Translations under genes and position numbers: made by a program
In this document: positions 54,831-63,458 of the stretch, one piece after another
Layout of the letters: each line of letters begins with the position of its first letter
Numbering within the stretch: position 1 is the stretch's first letter
Notes under the pieces: model-generated
Seen by the model: only the letters and a program-made list of their open reading frames with translations
What the model was told of the DNA's origin: nothing
The model's database searches: none
Source of the DNA: Bradyrhizobium guangdongense
GTDB lineage: Bacteria > Pseudomonadota > Alphaproteobacteria > Rhizobiales > Xanthobacteraceae
DNA: 64,000 bases
Assembly (NCBI RefSeq): GCF_004114975.1
Contig: NZ_CP030051.1
Location: 5,332,001-5,396,000, forward strand
Reading direction: 5' to 3'

Positions 54831-55172
54831 ATGAAGACACTCAATCGCCGCGACTTCTCAGTCGATTTCGGTCTCACTTTGGCCGCGGCCATCCTGCTTC
54901 CCGTCGCGACAGCCCGTGCCGACGACACCAACATGGAGGTCCATATCGACAATTTCGTCTTCCAGCCGCCGGAGCTCAAGATCAAGGTCGGCACGACCGT
55001 GACCTGGACCAACCGGGACGACATTCCCCACACCGTGGTGTCGGCCGGCAAATTCAGGTCCAAGACTCTGGACACAGACGACAAATTCTCTTTCACCTTC
55101 ACCGATGCGGGCGACTACAAGTATTTTTGTTCGTTGCACCCGCACATGACAGGGATGATCAAGGTTGAGTAA
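54831..55172 (+). CDS. Exported cupredoxin (plastocyanin/amicyanin-like)
   Basis: 113 residues with an N-terminal signal carrying Arg-Arg (TLNRRDFSVDFGLTLAAAIL), cleaved near TARADD. The copper ligands can be placed: His67 in DIPHTVV, Cys100, His103 and Met106 in FCSLHPHM, the type-1 blue copper set C-x2-H-x2-M. The protein carries one electron in the periplasm. Partner unknown; it lies 24 bases after the metallophosphoesterase and before the sigma gene. Confidence 0.9.
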   Translation: MKTLNRRDFSVDFGLTLAAAILLPVATARADDTNMEVHIDNFVFQPPELKIKVGTTVTWTNRDDIPHTVVSAGKFRSKTLDTDDKFSFTFTDAGDYKYFCSLHPHMTGMIKVE

Positions 55173-55199
55173 CGTCTCCAACCAAGGCATCTCTGTCTT

Positions 55200-55229
55200 G
55201 CCCGGCCGGTGGTCCCACGCCGGCCGGGC
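55200..55229 (+). other. Intercistronic hairpin between the cupredoxin and sigma genes
   Basis: GCCCGGCCGG (55200-55209) and CCGGCCGGGC (55220-55229) form a perfect 10-pair GC stem with a 10-base loop. No T-run follows, so it is not a normal terminator. It may protect the 3' end of the upstream mRNA or lower the amount of sigma transcript relative to the two exported proteins. Confidence 0.55.
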
Positions 55230-55299
55230 TCGCACGCCTTCGGTCAGACCCAAAGGCGCAACGAGTTACGAAACGCAGCGAGAGGCAAAGCGAGAGGCG

Positions 55300-55848
55300 A
55301 TGCCGGCAAGCGACGATTTCCAGAAGGCGCAGCGCTTCCGCGAGGCGGCCCTGCCCTATCTCGACGACGTCTACACGCTCGCACGCTATCTGCTGCGCGA
55401 TGCCTCCGACGCGGAGGACGCGGTGCAGGAATGCTATTTGCGTGCACTGAAGCACTTCGACAGCTATCGCGGCCCGGCCATGAAGCCGTGGCTGTTCGCG
55501 ATCCTGCGCAATGTCTGCAATGCCGAATATGCCAGGCGTGCGCACTCGCACGCCGCGATCGAGGACACACCTGGCGCGGCCGACCAGACGCCGATGTGGC
55601 AGGAGAACGAGGCAAGTCCTGAGACCGAGGTGCTGCGCAGCCGCGATGCCGGCGCCGTCCGCAAGATGATCGACGCGTTGGCCGAGCCGTTCAAGGAAAC
55701 CTTCGTGCTGCGGGAGATCAACAACCTGTCCTATCGCGAAATTGCAGAAGCCGTCGGCGCCCCCGTGGGCACCGTGATGTCCCGCCTCGCCCGCGCCCGC
55801 GCCATGTTGCGTGCGGCCTGGACGGCGGAAGAGGAGCACTCGAAATGA
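55300..55848 (+). CDS. ECF-type RNA polymerase sigma factor
   Basis: 182 residues from the ATG at 55300, which follows GAGAGGCG; the frame is open back to 55165 but that stretch holds the GC hairpin. Region 2: LDDVYTLARYLLRDASDAED, AVQECYLRALKHF and WLFAILRNVCNAEYARR; region 4: ALAEPFKETFVLREINNLSY and IAEAVGAPVGTVMSRLARAR. The stop overlaps the next gene start (ATGA), a zinc anti-sigma factor, so the pair is coupled. Probable control of the operon in which it lies (metallophosphoesterase, cupredoxin). Confidence 0.92.
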   Translation: MPASDDFQKAQRFREAALPYLDDVYTLARYLLRDASDAEDAVQECYLRALKHFDSYRGPAMKPWLFAILRNVCNAEYARRAHSHAAIEDTPGAADQTPMWQENEASPETEVLRSRDAGAVRKMIDALAEPFKETFVLREINNLSYREIAEAVGAPVGTVMSRLARARAMLRAAWTAEEEHSK

Positions 55849-56609
55849 CCTGCGACGAAGCAAAAATCCTGCTTCACGCGCTGCTCGACAACGAGCTCGA
55901 TGCCGGCCATGCGCGCGAGGTCGAAGCCCACATCGCCTCCTGCCCGGCCTGCACGGCCGAGTTCGCGGCGCAGCGGGAGATGAAGCGCGTGCTGGCCGAC
56001 ACCAAGCTGCGCTATAGCGCGCCGGCGGCCTTGCGCGCCCGTATCGAGGCCTCGATACCGCAAGCGCGGCCGCAGCCGAGCCGTCGTTCCGTGCTGCGCG
56101 GGTTCGCCATGGGGTCGGCGGTTTCCGCCCTCGCCGCCACGGGCATCGTCGCCGTCGTGCTGCGCCAGGACGACCAGCAGCGCATCCTCTCCGAGGTCGT
56201 CTCCGCGCATCTGCGCTCGCTCCAGGCCGGCCACCTCATCGACGTCGTCTCGACCGACCAGCACACGGTCAAGCCCTGGTTCAACGGCAAACTCGACGTC
56301 GCTCCGCCGGTGATCGACCTCACCGCGCAAGGTTTTACTCTGGTCGGCGGCCGGCTCGACTATGTTGATGCGCGCGCCATCGGCGCCGTCGTCTACCGGC
56401 GTCGGCAGCACATCATCAACTTGTTCGTGGCGCAGACCGCAAGCACCGAGCACCGGCCGCCGAAGACGCAAACCATGCAGGGCTTCAATTGCCGTCGCTG
56501 GGGCGAGCGCGGCCTGAACTTCTGGGCCGTCAGCGACATCGGCGGCGACGAGCTCACCGAATTCGTCGACAAATTCGAGGCGGCGATGAAAGCGAATGTC
56601 GAGGGATAG
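55845..56609 (+). CDS. Zinc-binding (ZAS/zf-HC2) anti-sigma factor with one membrane helix
   Basis: 254 residues. The N-terminal zinc motif is visible as C-D-E-A, then HAREVEAHIASCPACTAEF with H-x3-C-x2-C (His33-type, Cys-Pro-Ala-Cys). One membrane segment follows (RGFAMGSAVSALAATGIVAVV) and the rest is periplasmic: residues about 115-254 contain a domain with VKPWFNGKLDVAPPVIDL and NLFVAQTASTEH. Zinc anti-sigma factors hold the ECF sigma until zinc or disulphide change frees it. The periplasmic domain is a possible sensor. Overlaps the sigma gene by four bases. Confidence 0.9.
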   Translation: MTCDEAKILLHALLDNELDAGHAREVEAHIASCPACTAEFAAQREMKRVLADTKLRYSAPAALRARIEASIPQARPQPSRRSVLRGFAMGSAVSALAATGIVAVVLRQDDQQRILSEVVSAHLRSLQAGHLIDVVSTDQHTVKPWFNGKLDVAPPVIDLTAQGFTLVGGRLDYVDARAIGAVVYRRRQHIINLFVAQTASTEHRPPKTQTMQGFNCRRWGERGLNFWAVSDIGGDELTEFVDKFEAAMKANVEG

Positions 56610-56681
56610 CGGCGCTTCCTTCGGAAGACGAGATTACAACTTTCGATTGCGATGACGGGGGCGCACTGCTAATTCAGCGCC

Positions 56682-57290
56682 ATGATGCGCTCCCTCTTTC
56701 TTGCAGCAGCCGTTGCCTGGACGATAGCGGCTTCCGGGCCCGTAGCAGCCCGCGATGGACTCGCCACCACGATGCGAGCCGTCCTCTACGAGGAAGACCT
56801 GAGCGATCCAAAGGGTCATCGCGCAGAGGGACAAATCACCTGGCGGGTTGAACCGACGGCCGATGCCTCCGCACCATCGGGCGACGTCACGATACGCGGA
56901 AGCGTCGAGGTGCCTTCGCGAAGCCTGCGAATGACGCTCTCCATCCGCCGCAATTTCGATCCCACATTGCCTGCCACTCATACAGTGCAGATCGATGTCG
57001 CTCCAGGCTTTGCCGCTGGCAAGATCAAACAGGTCATGGGCCTTCTCATGAAGGCCAACGAGCAGGCCAAGGGTGCACCCATTACCGCGCTCTCGGTGAG
57101 GGTCGACGACACGCAATTCCTGATCGGCCTGTCCGCGGTGCCGCAGGATGCGTCCAAAAATTCGCTGCTGATCCGAAACGAGGACTGGATAGACATCCCG
57201 ATCCTCTATGCAACGCAACACCGCGCCATTCTCGCCGTCGAAAAGAACAGCGACGTCCTTCCGCTGTTCAATACGGTCTTTGCCCACTGA
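56682..57290 (+). CDS. Secreted protein of unknown function
   Basis: 202 residues with a signal peptide (LFLAAAVAWTIAASGPVAARD). The mature part is rich in beta-strand-like segments (MRAVLYEEDLSDPKGHRAEG, VTIRGSVEVPSRSLRMTLSI) and has no cysteine or enzyme motif that I can identify. Family not recognised. It starts 72 bases after the anti-sigma gene on the same strand, so it may belong to that unit, and converges with hpnO. Confidence 0.7.
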   Translation: MMRSLFLAAAVAWTIAASGPVAARDGLATTMRAVLYEEDLSDPKGHRAEGQITWRVEPTADASAPSGDVTIRGSVEVPSRSLRMTLSIRRNFDPTLPATHTVQIDVAPGFAAGKIKQVMGLLMKANEQAKGAPITALSVRVDDTQFLIGLSAVPQDASKNSLLIRNEDWIDIPILYATQHRAILAVEKNSDVLPLFNTVFAH

Positions 57291-57326
57291 GGTGGATACG
57301 GCCTGAACCCGCCTGAACGGCCGGCC

Positions 57327-58718
57327 TTACGCCGAACGCCGCACCGCGTTGTCGACCAGCGTCTTGCCGAGCGACCAGATCGCGCCGGGGACCTTGTGGC
57401 TGCCGGCGATGACTTCGTCGAAGGCGCGCTCGATCCAGCTGCAGTCTTCTTCGGTGATGGTGAGCGGGGGCAGCAGCTTGATGGTATGGCTGCCGTGGCC
57501 CGCGACCTGCGTCAGGATCTTGTGATCCTTGAACAACGGGACGGTGATGAGCTGGCAGAACAGGCCCTTGTTGGCGGCCTCGAGCACGTTCCAGGAGGCC
57601 CGCAGCCGCAGCGATTTCGGCGGGCCGAACTCGATGCCGATCATCAGGCCCTTGCCGCGCACTTCCTTCAGAAGCTCGTAGCCGGGCACCATGCGCGTCA
57701 GCGCGAGGCGAAGCTCGGCGCCGCGCTTGGCCGCGGCATCGATCAGCTTCTCCGATTCCATCACGTCCAGCGTGGCGATGCCCGCAGCCATCGCGAGGTC
57801 GTTCTTGGAGAAAGTCGAACCGTGCACCACGGCGCGGTCCATCTGATTGAAGATCTTGTCGAAGATGCTCTTGCGCGTGAGCACGGCGCCAACAGGCACG
57901 TGGCCGCCCGACAGCGACTTCGACAGCAGCACCATGTCGGGCTCGACATTCCAGTGCTCGACCGCGAGGAAGCGGCCGGTGCGGCCCATTCCAGTCTGAA
58001 TCTCGTCGGCGACGAACAGAGTGCCGTACTTCTTGCAGAGCGCGGCCGCGCCCGGCAGGAACTCGTCGGACGGCATGTTGACGCCCTTGCCCTGGATCGG
58101 CTCGACGACGAAGGCCGCGACCTCGCGCGAGGCCAGCGCCTTCTCGAGCGCCGCCAGATCGTTGAACGGAACCGGAGTGCAGCCCGGCAGCAACGGCTCG
58201 AAGCCGGTGCGGAAGTTCGAATCACCGGTCAGCGACAGCGCACCATAGGTCAGGCCATGATAGCCGTGGGCGCAATAGACGATGCCGGGGCGGCCGGTGG
58301 CGCCGCGAGCGAACTTGATCGCCGCCTCGACGCATTCGGCACCGGAATTGGCGAAGAACGCCTTGTCGAGATAAGGAACGTATTTCAGCAGCCGCTCAGC
58401 CAGGACGCCCGCCAATGTCGAGACGTCGAACTGGACGAGATTGGGCAAATCGGCGTCGAGCACGCTTTTCAGCGCCTCGCGCATCACGGGATGATTGCGC
58501 CCGATTGCGAACACGCCAAAGCCGGACAGGAGGTCGAGATAGCGCGCCCCCTCGCGATCGTAGAGGTACTGCCCCTGCCCCTTCTGGAAGCCGACGTCGT
58601 AACCGATGGTCTTGAGAACCCGGACGAACTGCTCGTTCAGGTACCGATTATGCAGGGCGCTGCGCTGGGCCTGACGGTCCGCGAACAAGTGGGACATGTC
58701 TGGATTTGGACTGTTCAT
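57327..58718 (-). CDS. hpnO: Hopanoid biosynthesis aminotransferase HpnO
   Basis: 463 residues, class III PLP aminotransferase. The PLP lysine is Lys267 in MVLLSKSLSGG; other marks are FANSGAECVEAAIKFARGAT, FVADEIQTGMGRTGRF and VVHGSTFSKNDLAMA. HpnO converts the bacteriohopane side chain (probably a ribosylhopane/aldehyde intermediate) to aminobacteriohopanetriol. The name rests on this sequence type and on the hpnN, ispH and hpnH genes within 6 kb; ornithine-type aminotransferases are related. Divergent from a DUF2147 gene. Confidence 0.85.
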   Translation of the reverse strand: MNSPNPDMSHLFADRQAQRSALHNRYLNEQFVRVLKTIGYDVGFQKGQGQYLYDREGARYLDLLSGFGVFAIGRNHPVMREALKSVLDADLPNLVQFDVSTLAGVLAERLLKYVPYLDKAFFANSGAECVEAAIKFARGATGRPGIVYCAHGYHGLTYGALSLTGDSNFRTGFEPLLPGCTPVPFNDLAALEKALASREVAAFVVEPIQGKGVNMPSDEFLPGAAALCKKYGTLFVADEIQTGMGRTGRFLAVEHWNVEPDMVLLSKSLSGGHVPVGAVLTRKSIFDKIFNQMDRAVVHGSTFSKNDLAMAAGIATLDVMESEKLIDAAAKRGAELRLALTRMVPGYELLKEVRGKGLMIGIEFGPPKSLRLRASWNVLEAANKGLFCQLITVPLFKDHKILTQVAGHGSHTIKLLPPLTITEEDCSWIERAFDEVIAGSHKVPGAIWSLGKTLVDNAVRRSA

Positions 58719-58774
58719 CCGCTACATACTTCGGTTGAGGGCCGTTTCGTCAACTGAAAACGGTCAGCAAGCAG

Positions 58775-58805
58775 AAAAGGGTCTGTGCGGCCTTTTGCCC
58801 TTTTT
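58775..58805 (+). other. Alternative hairpin in the leader of the DUF2147 gene
   Basis: AAAAGG (58775-58780) can pair either with CCTTTT (58791-58796) or, extended to AAAAGGG, with CCCTTTTT (58798-58805). The outer version ends in five T, like a small terminator. It lies about 55 bases before the DUF2147 start in the hpnO divergent gap. A leader switch is only one possibility. Confidence 0.3.
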
Positions 58806-58860
58806 CGGACCATCTTCGCAAGCACAGCTTTAGACCATGTTGCACTGCCGAGGAACACAG

Positions 58861-59478
58861 ATGCGTTTGGCCATTTACACCGCAATAATACTGGCTGGCG
58901 GTTACGCCGGCCTGACACCGGCGCTCGCCGCCGATCCAACCGGCGACTGGCGGGTCGCCGATGGCGTCGCCAATATCCGCGTCGCCCAGTGCAATGGAAG
59001 CATCTGGGGCGCGGTTTCCTGGGAAAAGCAGCCCGGTGGCCGCGACGAGAACAACCCGGATGTCTCAAAAAAGAACAGGCCGACATTGGGCATGGCGACC
59101 CTGATCAACATGAAGAAGACCCCCGGCGCCGAGCAGTGGGAGGGTCAGGTCTACAACGCCAAGGATGGTCAGATGTATAGTGCGACCATCACGCCTGTCG
59201 GCACCGACCAGCTTGAGATCAAGGGCTGCGTGCTGGGCTTCCTGTGCGGCGGAGAGACCTGGACTCGCGTTGGTCCGCCGATTCCCGCGAGCACCGCCAA
59301 TGCCATGGCCAAGGGTGGGCCCAAAACCACCGGAGCGGCGCCCAAGGCTTCGCCGGCCCCCGGTGCCGCAGCAGCGGCTCCGAAGAGCGCCGCCGCGGCC
59401 AAGCCCGGTCAGAAGGGCGTTCCCGATCCCGTCGGCGACATCTGCCTACTCCCTGAGATTGCGGGGTTTGCCCATTAG
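58861..59478 (+). CDS. Secreted DUF2147 domain protein
   Basis: 205 residues from the ATG at 58861 (GAGGA upstream). Signal peptide: RLAIYTAIILAGGYAGLTPA, cleaved near ALAADP. The DUF2147 domain begins with PTGDWRVADGVANIRVAQC and contains SIWGAVSWEKQPGG, DGQMYSATITPVGTDQLEIK and GGETWTRV. The C-terminal 60 residues are an Ala/Pro/Lys-rich linker. DUF2147 proteins are exported lipocalin-like proteins of unknown role. Its 3' end overlaps the end of hpnN tail-to-tail by 33 bases. Confidence 0.85.
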   Translation: MRLAIYTAIILAGGYAGLTPALAADPTGDWRVADGVANIRVAQCNGSIWGAVSWEKQPGGRDENNPDVSKKNRPTLGMATLINMKKTPGAEQWEGQVYNAKDGQMYSATITPVGTDQLEIKGCVLGFLCGGETWTRVGPPIPASTANAMAKGGPKTTGAAPKASPAPGAAAAAPKSAAAAKPGQKGVPDPVGDICLLPEIAGFAH

Positions 59479-62034
59479 GGCCGGCTGAAACAGCAGCACT
59501 GCGGCAAGCGTCGTCACCAACGAGAGTGCGAGCAGCTTGCCCATGCTGGACGTACCAGGATGGCTCGACAGCCATAGGCTGCCGAATGCGGTTGCCGTGG
59601 TCAGCGCGCTGAAGAAGATCGCGCGCGTCAGGCTGGTTTGAAGCAGGTTTGTCCTGCCGGAGCGCCACGCCACGACATAATAGATCTTGAACGCGACACC
59701 GACGCCGAGCAGCAGCGGGAACGCGACGATATTGGCAAAGTTGAGCGGCAAGCCGATCAGGACGCAAATCTCGAGCGTCACTGCGCCCGCCACCAGCAAC
59801 GGCACCAGCGTCATTGCAACGTCGACGAGGCGGCGCAGCGTGATCCAAAGCAGCAAACCGATCACCAGCAGCGCATAAATGCCGGCATGGATGAACGCCC
59901 TCACGACGGTGTCGCCGGATTTCAGGATCGAGACCGGGCCGCCGATGGCGGTCGGTTCGGCCGCGAGCACGGCTGCCGCGAACTTGCGCAGCGTATCGTT
60001 GTCGTTCGGATCGCCCTTGGGCTGGGCCTCGACGCGGATGATGCCGTCCTTGCTCTTCCAGGCGTTGACGAGATCGGGCGGCAATGACTTGAGCGTGACC
60101 GGTTCGGCCTGCATCGCGTTTCTGAGCTGGCTGAACACGATCTTCATCGGCGTCACGAACACGTCCTGCGCCTTGTTGCGAGTCGCCTCATCCGCGTTGG
60201 CCAGCTTTTCCAGCGCATCCGCGAGGCGGCGCGAGGCGATCGCGCCCGGGCCGGCGGCGTCAGCTGCGGTGCGGCGGAGATTGTCGACCGAGGATTTCAG
60301 CGACTCGACGTTCTCCTGATCCGACGGCGGCGCATCGATCTGGTCCGGGTTGAGTGCGGGGTTCAGGATCTTGGCGCCCTCTGCGATCAGCTTCAGCTTC
60401 GGCTGCTGGTCCTCCGGGACGAAACTGTCGAGCGACATCACCCGCAGCACCTCCGGCACCTTCTCGAGCTTCGCCTCGACCTGCTTGGCCTGCTCTTCCG
60501 ACGTGGTCATCACGTTGATGGCGTTGGCGCCGGTGTTGGGATCCTTGCGCAGGTCGAGGAAGGTCGCGATCGACTCCGCGTTCGGGTTGCGCAGGTTCAT
60601 CGGGTTGAAGTCGAACTTCATGAAATAGAGCAGCGGCAGGCCGGCGACCGCCAGGAACAGCGTGCCGCCGACGACCAGCACGCGGTGCTTCTCGAGGAAA
60701 TGATCGAGTGGCGCGAGGAAGGCGTAGCCCACCGGCTCCTTCTCGCCGGGCGGGTTCAGCAGCTTCAGGAGCGCCGGCAGGACGGTGATCGAGGAGATGA
60801 ACGCCACCAGCATGCCGACGCCGGCGATTTGGCCGAGCTCGGCGATGCCTTTGTAGTCGGTCGGGATGAAACAGAGGAAGCCGGCCGCGGTGGCCATCGC
60901 CGCGAGCGACAGCGGGATGGCCGAGCGTCTGGCGGCAAGCACCAGCGCCTTGCGGAGATCATCGACCTTGTAACGCTCCGAGCGGTAGCGGACGCTGTAT
61001 TGGATGCCGAAATCGACGCCGAGGCCGACGAACAGCACCGCAAACGCGATCGACAGCAGATTGAGCGAGCCGACCATCATCAAGCCGGCGGCGGTGGTGA
61101 TCGCGAGGCCGACGAACAGATTGACGAACACGGCGAAGATGATCTTCGCCGAATGCAGGGCCAGCCACAGGATGAACAGCACGACCAGCACCGTACCGAT
61201 GCCGTTGACGACGGCGCCTTCCTGGACCGTCGCATATTCCTCGTTGGCAATCGGGACCGGGCCCGTCAGCCGGACCCGCGCCTGATATTTGGTCGCAAAG
61301 TCGAGATCGGCTGCAGCTTTACGGATCGCGTCGGTGGCGCCCTTGCCGGGCTCCAACGCGTTGTAGTCGAGAATTGGCTTGAACTCGATGAAGGCGCGCT
61401 TGTCGGAATCCTTCAGCGGCTCGTCGCTGACGAGCTCGCGCCAGGAGAAGCTGGCATTGCCCTTGTTGAGCACGGTCTCGACCGTCTGCGCGATCTGGTT
61501 GAACGGCCGCGCGGTGTTGTCGAGCTTGACCTGGCCACGCTTGACGCCGGCAAGTCCGGTCTCCAGCGCGCCGGTCAGGCCGCGGATCGACGGATCGCCG
61601 GCCATGATCTCGATCAGGGGAGCTGCGGATTCGAACTGGCCGGTGATCTTGGCGACCTCCTCGGTCGGCAGGAACAGCAGGCCGTTCTTCTCGAAGAACT
61701 CGCCGGTGCCTAGCTGCTGCATCGACTGGAATTCGGTCTTGTTGTCCTTCAGCTTGGCAAAGAGCGCATCGGCCGCGGCGGTTGCCATCTCCGGCGTCTT
61801 GGCCTCGACGACTGCGAGAATCGTCGCGTCGCGGTCGAAGGCGCGGTCGAATTGCTGGTCGCGCTGCCGCCAGTCCAAATTCTGAGCAATCAGGGAGTTG
61901 ATGTCGGTGTTGATGGCAAAGTGCCGGGACGTGTAATAGGCCGCCCCCACCGCCAGCAGGAGCCCGAGAACGACGACGAGGGAGGCAAACCGGGTACAGG
62001 CCCTGACGATGGCAACGACTACGCTCTGCAGCAC
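59446..62034 (-). CDS. hpnN: Hopanoid transporter HpnN (MMPL/RND family)
   Basis: 862 residues: two halves, each with one N-terminal helix, a large periplasmic loop and five helices (for example FASLVVVLGLLLAVGAAYY, then VLVVLFILWLALHSAKIIFA). The membrane core holds GLGVDFGIQYSVRYRSERYK, the MMPL proton-relay segment, and LLLGVGVAFKIYYVVAWRSG in the second half. HpnN moves hopanoids from the inner to the outer membrane. The gene is in the hopanoid neighbourhood with hpnO and ispH/hpnH. Its promoter region has an exact EcfG-type motif 34 bases before the start, so stress control is likely. Confidence 0.93.
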   Translation of the reverse strand: MLQSVVVAIVRACTRFASLVVVLGLLLAVGAAYYTSRHFAINTDINSLIAQNLDWRQRDQQFDRAFDRDATILAVVEAKTPEMATAAADALFAKLKDNKTEFQSMQQLGTGEFFEKNGLLFLPTEEVAKITGQFESAAPLIEIMAGDPSIRGLTGALETGLAGVKRGQVKLDNTARPFNQIAQTVETVLNKGNASFSWRELVSDEPLKDSDKRAFIEFKPILDYNALEPGKGATDAIRKAAADLDFATKYQARVRLTGPVPIANEEYATVQEGAVVNGIGTVLVVLFILWLALHSAKIIFAVFVNLFVGLAITTAAGLMMVGSLNLLSIAFAVLFVGLGVDFGIQYSVRYRSERYKVDDLRKALVLAARRSAIPLSLAAMATAAGFLCFIPTDYKGIAELGQIAGVGMLVAFISSITVLPALLKLLNPPGEKEPVGYAFLAPLDHFLEKHRVLVVGGTLFLAVAGLPLLYFMKFDFNPMNLRNPNAESIATFLDLRKDPNTGANAINVMTTSEEQAKQVEAKLEKVPEVLRVMSLDSFVPEDQQPKLKLIAEGAKILNPALNPDQIDAPPSDQENVESLKSSVDNLRRTAADAAGPGAIASRRLADALEKLANADEATRNKAQDVFVTPMKIVFSQLRNAMQAEPVTLKSLPPDLVNAWKSKDGIIRVEAQPKGDPNDNDTLRKFAAAVLAAEPTAIGGPVSILKSGDTVVRAFIHAGIYALLVIGLLLWITLRRLVDVAMTLVPLLVAGAVTLEICVLIGLPLNFANIVAFPLLLGVGVAFKIYYVVAWRSGRTNLLQTSLTRAIFFSALTTATAFGSLWLSSHPGTSSMGKLLALSLVTTLAAVLLFQPALMGKPRNLRE

Positions 62035-62497
62035 ATCTTTTCTTTCTAGTGTTAACAGCTTGCCGGAAACGCCCGCTGTTTAGCGGAGTTCCCGGGCGAA
62101 ACCTATTGCCGTTTTGGGTCGTTCTCACCGGAACAAGGTTCGAGGTAAACGGCGAAAAACGATGGCAAAATCATGCGGGACGGCCGGTATAGCCGGCGAC
62201 TTGAGGCGTTAAAGTGACGGAGGAGTCTGCGACAAATATCGTCGCCTTGCCGGCCTGAAAGGCTGCATTATAATACCAAGAATCGCCCGTCGCCGGAGCC
62301 CGCGGCTCATTCCTACCTTTCCTGATTGCCGATTTTTTGACACAAAGTGCTGCCGGAACCCAGATGGGGTGGGCAGTTACCGCAGCCGCGAACCTATGGT
62401 GCGGTTATTGCAGCATCGGCCCGTACAACATGCGCCCCTATCTGGGTGCCACGGGGACAATTGAGCGGATTGGTGCAACTTGCGTGATGGGCGTCCC
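62035..62497. other. Divergent intergenic region between hpnN and ispH, 463 bases
   Basis: Holds the hpnN promoter (62068-62092) on the left and must hold the ispH-hpnH promoter. Inverted repeats are visible: CCGG-TATAG-CCGG near 62180 and GGCGAC (about 62190) with GTCGCC (about 62239). An open frame at 62337-62645 overlaps ispH in another frame and has no coding marks. No gene or known riboswitch recognised. Confidence 0.55.
62068..62092 (-). promoter_or_regulatory. EcfG-type general stress promoter of hpnN (GGAAC-N16-CGTT)
   Basis: On the minus strand GGAAC is at 62092-62088 and CGTT at 62071-62068 with exactly 16 bases between, the consensus of alphaproteobacterial EcfG promoters (GGAAC-N16/17-CGTT). 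The -10 lies 34 bases before the hpnN ATG. EcfG control of hopanoid genes is known in Rhodopseudomonas for hpnP, which makes this site credible. Confidence 0.7.
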
Positions 62498-63424
62498 ATG
62501 GAAGTTTATCTGGCCCAGCCGCGCGGCTTTTGCGCGGGAGTGGTGCGCGCGATCGACATCGTGGAGCGGGCGCTGGAGAAATACGGCCCGCCGGTCTACG
62601 TGCGCCATGAGATCGTGCACAACAAATACGTCGTCGAAAGCCTGAAGGCCAAGGGCGCGATCTTCGTCGAGGAGCTGTCGGAGGTTCCGCCGAAGGCCGT
62701 GACCGTTTTCAGCGCCCATGGCGTCGCCCGCAGCGTCGAGGAAGAGGCCGCCGCGCGCGACCTGCCGGTGCTGAATGCCACCTGCCCGCTGGTCACGAAA
62801 GTTCACAATCAGGGGAAGCGCTATATCGCCAAGGGCCGTACCCTGGTCCTGATCGGTCATGCCGGCCACCCCGAGGTCGAGGGCACGGTGGGCCAGGTCC
62901 CAGGGCCCGTCCTGCTGGTTCAGAGCGTCGAGGAGGCCAAGGCCCTGGCGCTCCCGGCAGATACGCCAATGGCCTACATCACCCAGACCACCCTGTCGGT
63001 CGACGACACCCGGGACATCATCGGGGCTCTTCAAGCCAAATTTACAGATATTCAAGGCCCTGACATCCGGGATATCTGCTATGCGACACAGAACCGCCAA
63101 TCTGCGGTAAGGGACTTGAGCAAGCTGGTCGACGTGATCTTGGTGGTGGGCGCTGCCAATAGCTCGAACTCGAACCGGCTCCGCGAAATCGGCACTGAGG
63201 CCGGCGTCGCGAGTTATCTGATCGCCGATGGCAGCGAGCTCAATCCCGAGTGGTTGAAGGGTGCCAGGACCGTCGGCCTCACGGCCGGCGCCTCGGCGCC
63301 CGAGGTGCTGGTGGATGACGTGATCGAAGCGCTGCGGCGGATCGGACCGGTGACGGTCTCGGTGCTTCCCGGCCACGAGGAAAACATCGAATTCAGGCTT
63401 CCGGCCCAGTTGGCTGCGAGCTGA
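62498..63424 (+). CDS. ispH: 4-hydroxy-3-methylbut-2-enyl diphosphate reductase (IspH)
   Basis: Last step of the MEP pathway: reduces HMBPP to IPP and DMAPP with a 4Fe-4S cluster. 308 residues from the ATG at 62498. The three cluster cysteines are Cys12 ([13 protein letters not shown]), Cys96 ([11 protein letters not shown]) and Cys194 ([10 protein letters not shown]), spaced as in characterised IspH proteins, and the SSNSNRL phosphate-binding segment is present. Placed 34 bases before hpnH, it supplies isoprenoid precursors for squalene and hopanoids. An upstream in-frame TTG at 62480 is a less likely start. Confidence 0.95.
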   Translation: MEVYLAQPRGFCAGVVRAIDIVERALEKYGPPVYVRHEIVHNKYVVESLKAKGAIFVEELSEVPPKAVTVFSAHGVARSVEEEAAARDLPVLNATCPLVTKVHNQGKRYIAKGRTLVLIGHAGHPEVEGTVGQVPGPVLLVQSVEEAKALALPADTPMAYITQTTLSVDDTRDIIGALQAKFTDIQGPDIRDICYATQNRQSAVRDLSKLVDVILVVGAANSSNSNRLREIGTEAGVASYLIADGSELNPEWLKGARTVGLTAGASAPEVLVDDVIEALRRIGPVTVSVLPGHEENIEFRLPAQLAAS

Positions 63425-63458
63425 CCTACCGAATTTCAAGCCCAGAAAGAAACCTGTA

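Noticed and set aside
62337..62645. Open frame of 102 codons overlapping the ispH start
   Set aside because: Overlaps ispH in another frame, with no ribosome site or recognisable domain.
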